Shown: positions 10,153 through 18,500 of the stretch, piece by piece
How positions within the stretch are numbered: the stretch's first letter is position 1
Layout of the letters: each line of letters opens with the position of its first letter
Position numbers and translations under genes: made by a program
Notes under the pieces: generated by a model
Told to the model about the DNA's origin: nothing
Seen by the model: only the letters and a program-made list of their open reading frames with translations
The model's database searches: none
Source of the DNA: Nitzschia sp. DOCU1
Taxonomy: Eukaryota > Bacillariophyta > Bacillariophyceae > Bacillariales > Bacillariaceae
Length of the DNA stretch: 64,000 nucleotides
Assembly: GCA_951394045.1 (NCBI GenBank)
Contig: OX595987.1
Coordinates: 3,968,001-4,032,000, forward strand
Direction of reading: 5' to 3'

Positions 10153-11466
10153 CTACTTTGCAATCTTGACGTTCAAACCAAGGAGCGACGGATCGGTAAG
10201 ATACCTCCTCGTTGGCTTCTCACCGACGGCATTTTCAGAAGCAGCAGCACGTAATTCTCCTGATGACATCCTGGTCAGCGAGTGCTCAAACGATGCAAGT
10301 GATTGTCCTTTAACTTTTCGTCTTAATCCTTTTTGATTCGGATGCGATGAAGAAGAAGAGCCACGGAGAGAAGTCCTTGGGCCAAAGTTGCCGCTGCTCC
10401 GCGATCCAGCAATAGCCTGTGCCCTAGCAACAATCGTCGAGGATCCTTCTGCTACCCGAAGTAGCTGCTCGGCTGCCTTTGCACGGCGCTCGACGTCCGA
10501 TACATTATAGTTGTTCGATGTACCAGATCCACTCCCCTTCTTGAGCGCCATGAAGAAATCACCCTGCTCTTGGCACCCCCCGTTTTCTTCAACAGAGCCT
10601 CGGCGCACAGGCTGTGCAGGAATCCCAACCAATGAGGTGTCGAACAGTGCACCGCTACTGCCGCTCCTCTGGTTGATAGACGACTGAGCCAGAGGGTGAA
10701 GCGCTCCTGTCGGCAATGGAGAAACGGCTTCTGATTGCTGCCCCGTTTTCTCCAAAATAGACCCTCGACGCATAGGCTTGACTGGAATCCCTACCAAGGA
10801 GACATCAAAGAGCTTGTTCTTGGCATCAATTTGCTCATGCATGACATCGGTCTTCAATGTGCAGTCAGTATGCCGCCCCTGAAAGAATTCCGCCCCTTGC
10901 AAAGGAATAACGCCACCACCACCCTCAAAGCGATCTAGAACAGACGCCTTCTCATTAGTCTCTGGGGAAAGTGTAATAGTCAAATCAAAAAGATTGGGCC
11001 GCCTCGAGGATTGCTGAACATCAGCTTGACTCCACGTGGCATTTCCGGAGCGGCCACTGCTTCTGCTTCCTCCAATGGCTGCACGACAGGTAAGCTTGGG
11101 GGATACTGTGCGTGCCGGAAGAGTGAGCAGCGTGGTGTCACTGGTGCATTTCCGAAATCCATTCATCGGAGAGGACGACCTATTGCCCAAAGTCATAAGG
11201 TTGGGATCGCTGTCCTTTCGTTCGTATTTGCTAGACCATCGAGACAATTGTCGCCCCGAACGTTGGCGCCGCAATGAGACCAAGCTGCGACATCGCGGCA
11301 CAGCCCCACTGAAATCAAATTCTCTCTTGGCATTGTCGTCGACAATGTCAATCTGATCTGGCGTCACACGACCTCCTCCTTTTTCCTGTAGGAGGTCATT
11401 CAAGAAGGACGCCATACTCGAGCAGCTCGAGTTGCCGAGATCGGAATCTACTCTTTGAAGTGTCAT
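10153..11466 (-). CDS. Disordered Ser/Arg-rich protein, unknown family (copy A)
   Basis: 437 aa from the ATG at 11466. I chose this start because the protein then aligns from its first residues (MTLQRVDSDLGNSS) with the paralogue at 53936-54769 (MTTIDSEFGNSS). Shared blocks are the N-terminal SS-A-SF--LLQE segment, VDDNAK/VSDNAK, RCRSLVSLRR/RCQSLVTMQR, QLSRWSS/SLSRWST and LTLPARTVSP/LRLPTRKMSP. The middle holds a roughly 60-residue repeat, each unit with LFD-SLVGIP followed by RRGS. RRGS is a basophilic (PKA-like) phosphorylation motif. No membrane segments or enzyme domain are visible. Function unknown. Confidence 0.75.
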   Translation of the reverse strand: MTLQRVDSDLGNSSCSSMASFLNDLLQEKGGGRVTPDQIDIVDDNAKREFDFSGAVPRCRSLVSLRRQRSGRQLSRWSSKYERKDSDPNLMTLGNRSSSPMNGFRKCTSDTTLLTLPARTVSPKLTCRAAIGGSRSSGRSGNATWSQADVQQSSRRPNLFDLTITLSPETNEKASVLDRFEGGGGVIPLQGAEFFQGRHTDCTLKTDVMHEQIDAKNKLFDVSLVGIPVKPMRRGSILEKTGQQSEAVSPLPTGALHPLAQSSINQRSGSSGALFDTSLVGIPAQPVRRGSVEENGGCQEQGDFFMALKKGSGSGTSNNYNVSDVERRAKAAEQLLRVAEGSSTIVARAQAIAGSRSSGNFGPRTSLRGSSSSSHPNQKGLRRKVKGQSLASFEHSLTRMSSGELRAAASENAVGEKPTRRYLTDPSLLGLNVKIAK

Positions 11467-12019
11467 GGTGGCCACCGTGTTATTGTTTTTAGGGTGGTGC
11501 AAAGAAAGAAATGATCCGATGTATCTCTCTCTCTCTTTCTCTGTTTCGAGAATGACGCATATTCCAGCCACGGCGGTTATGATAGAGAGCAAAATAACAG
11601 CGACACATCATAACAATGACCGTCAGCACGCGTAATACCAGCGGTAGCTATGTAGCAATCCCGTTCGGTTCTGGAGATGGATTTACTTTGGTATGCCTTG
11701 TCGGTTGAACGGAATACGAACATGCGACTCCAGGCATAAGTAACCCCTGAGAACCGACATAATTATCCATAGTTTTGTCAATAGATTCCCCGAAAGAAGC
11801 CTATTTCGATACTTTCGCCTCCCTTCGCTCGAGGTGCTGCTATCAAACGAAAACAGCTTAGCAGAATTCACGGTTCCATCATTGGGTAATAAGTCTTTGC
11901 GGAGAATTTATTACAATTATGCAAATGTCTGATTTTGATAAAAAGCGAAAGACCGCCACACGTGCCTGTGATATGAGTTCGCTCCTATCGCGAAGGAGGG
12001 CACATTCGAAATTTTGCAT
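11467..12019. other. Intergenic stretch before the accessory block
   Basis: 5' flank of the disordered-protein gene, including a CT-rich run (about 11520-11545). No gene is recognisable. The accessory block boundary lies at its right edge. Confidence 0.4.
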
Positions 12020-12183
12020 GATTGAGGAATTTGCCACCTCTGTTTTTCGCTCCATCCAGGCCCATGCCCTAGTGACGTTATACTGAGTTCTGTGTGTACA
12101 CCGAGGAACTTCGATACCGCGCAAACGGTATCCCGAAAACGAGCTAACCGTTTCGGCGATGATCTGGGGAAGTCGTGGGGAAG

Positions 12184-12246
12184 TTGTCGACGAGGGGAAG
12201 TTGAGGGGAAGTTGAGGTGAAGTTGAGGGGAAGTTGAGGGGAAGTG
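12184..12246. repeat. Satellite tract, unit GAAGTTGAGGG
   Basis: About five head-to-tail copies of an 11-bp unit (GAAGTTGAGGG/GAAGTTGAGGT). The same unit recurs at 12425-12501 inside the same insertion, in the same orientation. Confidence 0.75.
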
Positions 12247-12424
12247 CGCAAGGTCGACCGAACATCACGCCGGCCGGTTCAACCGCCAAGCCAGCCCTGT
12301 CGAAGACGTTTTGAAAACGTTTTGGACACATTCAAACTTGGTCGGCCGACTCGGTCTGTTGGTGGATGTCGGACTGGCTGGCTTTGGCGCGCACGGTCAT
12401 CCCTTTGGCGCGCACGGTACGACG

Positions 12425-12501
12425 ACGAGGTGAAGTTGAGGTGAAGTTGAGGGGAAGTTGTCGACTAGGTGAAGTTGAGGTGAAGTTGAGGGGAAGTTGT
12501 T
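12425..12501. repeat. Satellite tract, unit GAAGTTGAGGG, second array
   Basis: Six to seven copies of the 11-bp unit, one interrupted by GTCGAC. The bases just before it (12381-12420) hold a duplicated segment CTTTGGCGCGCACGGT. Confidence 0.75.
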
Positions 12502-13017
12502 TTAGCGATAGTTATCAAGGCGTTTGGAATAACGCGGAATTCAAAGCACTCGCTTCTATGTGATCAATATATATGCCTCACATATGCCCTTTTAGGCCAT
12601 GGGCCAGAGGATCTCTCATTTTATCGATTACGCACTACCAGCTCCAGTACACTCCTGCTCGGGAGCTGCTCCCTACTGGGTAGAACCCCTGCTCCTAGCC
12701 CATCAGTTACATGCCTCATGGAGCCGCAGTGGGTTAATCCCCGAAGGTCGTCTATGTGTGTGCGATCACGAGACGTGGAAATCCGTATTTGGTGGGACGA
12801 CGTCGAATTGTGAATTGGGAGACATACATCCTTGTATAAAACGGAATCTTAAGAGCCTGCGGCCACTTTTTTTTGCGAAATTTTTGTCCAGTAATGAATT
12901 GTTTTGAATGATAACGATTTTCCGCATTATCTTGTTTAGGAGAGTCGGATTTTGTTGGGACACTCCACATACGTTTGTTTCCCTAAATGTCCTCGTTGTT
13001 TAAAGAGATTTGCGACT

Positions 13018-13036
13018 CGCGCGCTCCGGTCGCGCG
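13018..13036. other. GC-rich hairpin, candidate element-terminal hairpin
   Basis: CGCGCG at 13018-13023 pairs with CGCGCG at 13031-13036 around a 7-nt loop. Read on the Rep-helicase coding strand it lies downstream of the transposase gene, where rolling-circle elements carry a 3' hairpin. No CTRR follows within about 20 nt, so this is only a candidate. Confidence 0.3.
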
Positions 13037-13077
13037 GATGCTACGGTCGAAGTAGTCGACTATTGTCTGATTGCCAG

Positions 13078-13097
13078 TTATTGTATGACACCAATAA
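13078..13097. repeat. 20-bp palindrome, copy 1
   Basis: TTATTGT-ATGACA-CCAATAA. The arms pair at 6 of 7 positions. It lies in the 5' flank of the first small-protein gene. Confidence 0.7.
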
Positions 13098-13261
13098 CAT
13101 TTTGGAATTTGCGTCTGTTTCACTGTGAAACCTGATATTGCGAATTGGCTCCCAGGAAGAAAAAGAGTCGAAATATTCGCTTCTAACGGTCGACTAATAT
13201 TATTTCAGCTAAATCCCGCAAGGTGCTCTCTCCTTCTTTGTCTCGTCATGAGGGTGTCATA

Positions 13262-14425
13262 ATGTCGAAATTGTGCTCAAATCTTGGGATCCTGTTAACC
13301 ATGTTGTTACCCATGATGACCGTTTTTACCGAAGAGGAATGGGAATCTTCCATGCTCCAACAATGGGAGCACCAGTTGCTCTTCTTCGATGCCATGGCTA
13401 TGTTCGCGTCCACCTTCCCCGACCACAACGAGGTTAAAATGAAACACTGTGAGGCTCTTGACGAACTGATTGAAATGTGGTGGCACCCTGTTCTTGCTCG
13501 TCCACAAGTATTTAACCGGAAGATGTACCAACAATACACTTCCATGTTGTACTCTTACCTTACCGCCGTCGTCGTGGACCATGCGCATGTACGGATCACT
13601 CGTTCAAAGATGAGGAAGTACCACCGCCGGGCATCTGTGCTGAAACTCATTAAGTTTGATGCCGACGGATCCGTTCTCAAGAAAAACAGTTTCTATTGGA
13701 ACGTTGTTTGGTTCGACGAAATGTGGTCTGGTCGAGTTGTTGCGAATCCGACCCCCACCACTGGGAAATGGTTCGGGATCTTGTCGAGACGGGCAGGTGG
13801 CCCGTTCGGATACAGTGAAGCGGAGAGAGAGAACGGCCTCCCTGTCGCTTACGAGTCCGATACCAACGGTGGTCTGCCCGTTGCTTACAACTTTCCTGTC
13901 TGTCGCTCGGGCGTGTGGGTGTTGCCAAGGGTGATCATTCCAATTGGTTCGAATCGGGAAGAGCGTTGGAACTTTGCTTTGCCTCGTGCCAGGGACTTCC
14001 CCCTTCGGTTCCCAATCATAAACAACCCTGAACTACCAGGTCCACAACTTAGGGTCCCTGCATACAATCCATCCTTGATCCAACGAGCGAGTCTTCAATG
14101 AAACACCGATACACTTGCGCCCATTCGTGAGGTTGGCGTTGATTGGTACGATTACTCACAGCGTCTGGCGCCCATATTGAACATGCATCGGAGAGAAGAA
14201 CGGGCCCGCCGCTCATCCCATGCCGATGAAATTCCGGGTCCGCTCCGCGATGTATTCGACCCGGCCGTTTGTTTGCCTGTCCTGGCTTCCACAGACACAA
14301 ATATGGACTTCTTGGAAAACGAGATAGCCCGTGTGGTAGAAGCACTCAATCTTCATGCATGCAACGAATATTGCATGAAGTATAGCGAACGCCGTCAAGG
14401 CAACAGGACGCCTGTCGTCATTTAG
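13262..14425 (+). pseudogene. Element cargo protein 1, paralogue of 14742-15410, with in-frame TGA
   Basis: The frame from the ATG at 13262 runs to a TGA at 14099-14101 (279 aa). It then continues open in the same frame to 14425. The first 165 residues match the next gene: QQWEHQLLFFDAMAMF against QYWEHTFLFFDAMDLF, and KLIKFDADGSVLKKNSFYW against KLISFRDDGTAFVSETFYW, with the same spacing. The part after the stop reads VDWYDYSQRLAPIL and ends HACNEYCMKY, recalling HVCTDYCMRK in the element's Rep domain. The open frame past the stop suggests a recent nonsense mutation, an unrecognised intron around 13.93-14.16 kb, or a sequence error. No known domain is recognised. It could still be translated as the 279-aa form. 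Confidence 0.6.
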
Positions 14426-14741
14426 TTGGAAAAAGGGTCCGCCTGTTTTTGTAAGACACCAATAACATTTATGATTCGTGGCCATTCGTTGTGTCATTTT
14501 GTCGCCAGGATTATAAATACTTAGGAACCCCCCAACGACAATCTTTTTTGTCTTTTCTGCGAGTTCGTGTCTCATTTTGTTCTCAACGATTCTCCCTGTC
14601 GTTCGCCTCGTGTGTTTGTATTCTTAATCCAACGGTTGATTTTTATTTTGTGAACGACTCAACGCTTCCCTTGCCCATTTGCGACCGGCACCAACTGCAC
14701 ATTGACGATCGACATTGCGAATGAAATAATCACATATCATC
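14426..14741. promoter_or_regulatory. Spacer between the two paralogous cargo genes
   Basis: 316 bp carrying one 20-bp palindrome (14446-14465) and a TATAAATA at 14512-14519, about 220 bp before the next ATG. The TATA-like site is plausible but unproven as a promoter. Confidence 0.4.
14446..14465. repeat. 20-bp palindrome, copy 2
   Basis: TTTTTGT-AAGACA-CCAATAA. Same 7-6-7 layout as the other copies, with a weaker left arm. It starts about 20 bp after the end of the extended cargo-1 frame. Confidence 0.6.
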
Positions 14742-15410
14742 ATGTCTTCCACCGTATCCATCTCGAGCGTCGAAGACGATGACACTCGAAACGAAAACGA
14801 CGATGGACGGAACGAAAGAATCCTCGGTTTTGTGACCCATTTTCTGGAAAACCGTCTGCAATACTGGGAACATACGTTCTTGTTTTTTGATGCAATGGAC
14901 CTGTTTCCTCATTGCAAGTGGAACACTCAAAGGCTCAGGGAAAACAAAGAGAGCCACTTCCGACAGTTCCGAGATGAATTCGAGGATCTTCGGAAGACGA
15001 AATACCACGCATTCGACGCGTTCGTGTATCAACAGGTCGTCCGTTACCTCGCACTCGTGGCAGAATGGCTAAGCGATAACCACGAGAACCCCTTTGATGC
15101 GCTTGCCGTTGTACCCCAGCTGTACGAGAGAGCAAGACAATACAAACTCATATCCTTCCGCGATGATGGCACCGCATTCGTGAGCGAGACCTTCTACTGG
15201 TCCGAGGTTTGGGACCGTGATATCGAAGGATGGGAGCTTGCTATCCGCAATGCCGAATCGAAAGAGATGAAAGAGTGGTTGGGTCGTTTCCATATCAGGG
15301 CAATTGGGTACAAGAGAGACCATCTTCGTGAACTCAGAGGCGGCCCCGCCGTAGAATACGACATGACATGTGCGATGGACGGTCCACACGGAGTCGGCTT
15401 TGATGTCTGA
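14742..15410 (+). CDS. Element cargo protein 2, unknown family
   Basis: 222 aa from the first ATG. The N-terminal 30 residues are acidic (SSVEDDDTRNENDDGRNE). The rest looks like a compact helical protein rich in Trp, Tyr and Phe. It shares two well-conserved blocks with cargo protein 1 (WEH--LFFDAM and KLI-F--DG----FYW--VW), so the pair arose by duplication within the element. I recognise no enzyme motif, membrane segment or signal peptide. The C-terminus is followed at once by a tandem pair of 20-bp palindromes. A role tied to the element (replication, packaging or regulation) is only an inference from location. Confidence 0.75.
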   Translation: MSSTVSISSVEDDDTRNENDDGRNERILGFVTHFLENRLQYWEHTFLFFDAMDLFPHCKWNTQRLRENKESHFRQFRDEFEDLRKTKYHAFDAFVYQQVVRYLALVAEWLSDNHENPFDALAVVPQLYERARQYKLISFRDDGTAFVSETFYWSEVWDRDIEGWELAIRNAESKEMKEWLGRFHIRAIGYKRDHLRELRGGPAVEYDMTCAMDGPHGVGFDV

Positions 15411-15411
15411 T

Positions 15412-15509
15412 CCAATTGTGTGTTATTGGTATCTTCCAAAAAGTTTCATTACGCTGATATCCAATTGTATGTTATTGGCGTCTTCCATTAAGTTGCAAAT
15501 TCGCAAATA
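15412..15509. repeat. 49-bp tandem duplication containing palindrome copies 3 and 4
   Basis: Two units starting CCAATTGTRTGTTATTGG at 15412 and 15461. Each contains one 20-bp palindrome: TTATTGG-TATCTT-CCAAAAA at 15423-15442 and TTATTGG-CGTCTT-CCATTAA at 15472-15491. They fill the short gap between the converging cargo-2 and Rep-helicase genes. Confidence 0.75.
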
Positions 15510-15536
15510 CTGAATAAATCTGGACCGAACAGTTGT

Positions 15537-18500
15537 CTAATAGTTCGTTGATTCATCTGTTCGTGTCAGTAACTTTGTATTTGCCACGTTGTATTTCGAG
15601 ATGATTGCATCCAGCGACGAAGGAGTGTGCTTCGTTGTCCTCATCCATTCGATGATCTCGGTCTCTTCTTTCTCGCTGAAAATGACCCGCCTGTTGTGGC
15701 TGTCGAGTAACTCCGTCCATTGTTTTCTTTTGATTATCCGTTTAAAAACTTCACCCTTCTTTGTCCGTGTCATGTCGGCGACTCGTTCTTTTGACATAGA
15801 TTGTCCTTGAAAGTAGATCGACGATGATAGCGGGTCTTCAGCTGTCCCGATCGTAGTACCTCTAGAACAGGCCGAATAGAAGAGGCCCGGGTTTTTTCCT
15901 TCGAAGGACAACGAACCAGGATAGATTACGATCGACGGTGTTTTGTAGGTCGTATGGTTGTCGTCTGTACCGACTGTAAGTCCTTGGAAGGTGTGTATGG
16001 TCTGGCCATATGCAAGTCGAAGTGGCAACTGTGTTCTCGCGCAGCATCCTTTCTGGCAATGAACAGTGACTGGAACCAGAGGCACATACGTCGGCTGTGA
16101 ATCAATGAACGCCTTTCCCGTATACGAAGGAAAATCGACAAGCACATACACCGGGAGACTTTTGCTGTTGGGGGATTCGCCTTCTTTGAATACCAAATCT
16201 ATCACCGTCCCCGACGCATTGTTGTATAAGCCCCATTCTGGCCGAAGATTACGGCCTTGGAGACATACACGTGAATTCCTTGCGATTGTCAATGATTTAA
16301 CAAGTCCGCACTCCGACAAGTGCCTTTTGTTCCGTGCTTCATCCGAGGCAGCTATACATGCCACTGGGTTCAGTGCCGACGTAGCGAGAAACAGTTGTCG
16401 ATTATTGTGTTTGTCCATTGGTTCTTTATTCGCGAAGACATGAATTGACCGATCACGGATTGTTGTACGATCTTCGTCTGTAAAACGCGGGTTATCAAGA
16501 TGAAGCTCCATAAGCCTTTCGGCACCGGTATCTGTCACAATCCCCGTGTAGGCTTCGTCCAGGATCTGTCTATATGTGTCTTGGTTGGTGTTCTGACGGT
16601 AATTAACGTTCAGAGTACGCACGTCAGTTGCCATTTCGAGGAAGGTTTGCATACCTAAATAATGCCCACCGTTCCAATTCTCTCGTGAACTTGTTTTAAA
16701 ATCGAAAGACCCAATTCCAATCGGGGGTAACTGACCGTCATCCCCAAAGAACAACACCACGGGTATCCCACCCCACCCACCTCTTGCATTTTGGTTCTTG
16801 CCGTTGTGTGCAGTATACACAAGATACGACACGACAAACCCCAAAACATCTGCCGGTGTCATGCTCCTTTCGTCCATGATTAAAACGACAATCCGCCCGT
16901 TTTCCTTGATCATCCGGTTCCAAGCTCTTTGTGGAGGTTCCAGCTTGTTGTTTACGCTGTGAACGCTCACATGGAAACGGCCATGTAGTGTTTTCCCTCC
17001 GGCGTTGAATGCCGCGCACCCTGAGGGACACACAACAACCCCACTTTCGTTGGTGCTGAACAAACTTACGACCATCGTTACTATCGTATGGATCAAGGTT
17101 GTTTTCCCACTTCCCGCCTGCCCTCGGATCGTTAGGTGCAACGGACAGAAATCTGTAAGGTCTGACTGCAAATCAACCTCGGTCCATTCCTTGATTTTCT
17201 GCATCACTTCTAGTGCAATGTCTCGTTGTTGCCCCTTAAGTTCTTCGAACTCGTAAGGTTTGTTCCCGTTACGGGGATTGGTCGGCAAGCGAATGCCGTT
17301 CGTTGTCACATTCTCTGCTTCCTCGATCCTCTGCATTAACCACGTCGCGCCGACCTGAATGTCAATTTCGAACCCAGAGTTAGGTATACTCCAATCGTAT
17401 TCGAACCCAAACTCGAATGGATATTCATGGACCAACGATACGGCGTGGTTTGACGGGAGTACCGAGAATGCATCGATTGCTTCTCGCATCGCTTCGTCGA
17501 CAGGTTCTCTTACGTCCTGGGTCTCGTTATCGGGCTTGTCGGTTGGTTCTTGTTGCCTTATCGTGGCACGATATCGATCACGTTTGAATGTATATTTCAA
17601 GGACTCAGGACAATCAGCAGACTGTAAGAACGACCGCAACATGTGGGGGTGTCCACTGTCGCCGTGATGCCTGGTAATGTCCCATGGTTTGTAAATTAGA
17701 AGCAACATTTTAGCCATGTGATCTGTGATGGGATAAACAGAAGAAACCCCTCTTCCCGGGAAATGCGGAATGATCGTACGATTCCCTTTTTTAGATCTCA
17801 CGGCAAGAAACCAAGTCATCAAAGACATGCCAAGATGCTGGTAGTGATGTTTTTGGTGTGGTCCATTAACAAGTTAGATTCGTTGTGTTGCACGTCAGGA
17901 ACCGCCCGTTAACAATTGTACGTACATTTTTCCTGTAGGCGTAGTCACGAAGCGTTCGATTCATTCCTGTTGTCCCCCTACTGTCGATCTTTGTGTAGCC
18001 CGACAGGCTAATTCTGTGGAATGATTCGCTGCATACCCACAAGTCAAGCCCGAGAAGCTGAACCATACACTCCTGCTTCGAAACGACTCTTTCGCCGACG
18101 TATCTGTTCAATATTCTTCTTGCCAACGCAACCACGTCACGTTCACAACCTGTCTTTTCGTCAGTTGCAAGGATTAACATCCGTAGTTGCTGACGCTCGT
18201 GTTGTAATGTTTCCACCCCTTTTGAAGCATATGACACAATATAATTGGTCACTTTGGTGATATCTTCGGAGTCAGGGTTTTTCGGGTCGCTTTCGAACAG
18301 TAGAATCTTGACGTCGCAGTTAGCTCTCCATCCGTGAATCAAAGCCATCGAGGTCGGGTTCGTGTTGATTCGTTCCTTTGCAATACGTCGAGGCAATTCG
18401 AACCGCTTGTACCCTGTGTGCGCCGCAGTGCTTATACAGGCGTGATGGTTCTTGGGAAAACCGGGGGTGTCGCAAGCGCCTGCGGTCTTCTCGACACCGC

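Larger units (their letters stand above)
12059..12605. mobile_element. 547-bp MITE-like insertion with 13-bp terminal inverted repeats
   Basis: The ends are GGCCCATGCCCTA (12059-12071) and TAGGCCATGGGCC (12593-12605), inverted repeats matching at 12 of 13 positions. Removing it rejoins the left copy of the bracketing repeat cleanly (TCCA plus AGAGG against TCCAGAGG in the right copy), which shows it is an insertion. At most one base (A) appears duplicated; other alignments allow CCAG as the duplication. It encodes no transposase, so it would move only with help from an autonomous relative. Inside are two tracts of GAAGTTGAGG satellite and a pair of inverted GCCAAGCCAGCC-like segments. Confidence 0.75.
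12020..12712. repeat. Left copy of the bracketing direct repeat (MCO 3' end), split by a MITE
   Basis: Two parts, 12020-12058 and 12606-12712, together match 26931-27057 in the same orientation. The shared stretch ATCGATTACGCACTACCAGC is exact; elsewhere there are a few substitutions and indels of 5 and 11 bp. On the minus strand the right-hand part reads like the last codons of the multicopper oxidase (VTDG-GAGVL) and then diverges, so this is a partial duplicate of that gene's 3' end. The 547 bp between the two parts is the insertion described separately. Confidence 0.8.
12713..13261. other. Left noncoding end of the element
   Basis: 549 bp without a supported gene. It holds a TATAAAA at 12834-12840, the GC hairpin at 13018-13036 and one copy of the 20-bp palindrome. 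A TATTATTTCAG at 13198-13208 could be a 3' splice site for a spliced leader exon of the following gene. Confidence 0.45.

Noticed and set aside
12713..13100. Canonical Helitron 3' end (hairpin followed by CTRR)
   Set aside because: The GC hairpin at 13018-13036 is not followed by CTRR on the Rep strand, and no A|T insertion site could be defined, so I left the termini open.
13940..13975. TTCGAATC phrase resembling a tRNA T-loop
   Set aside because: No acceptor stem or anticodon arm can be formed around it, and it lies inside a coding-looking frame.
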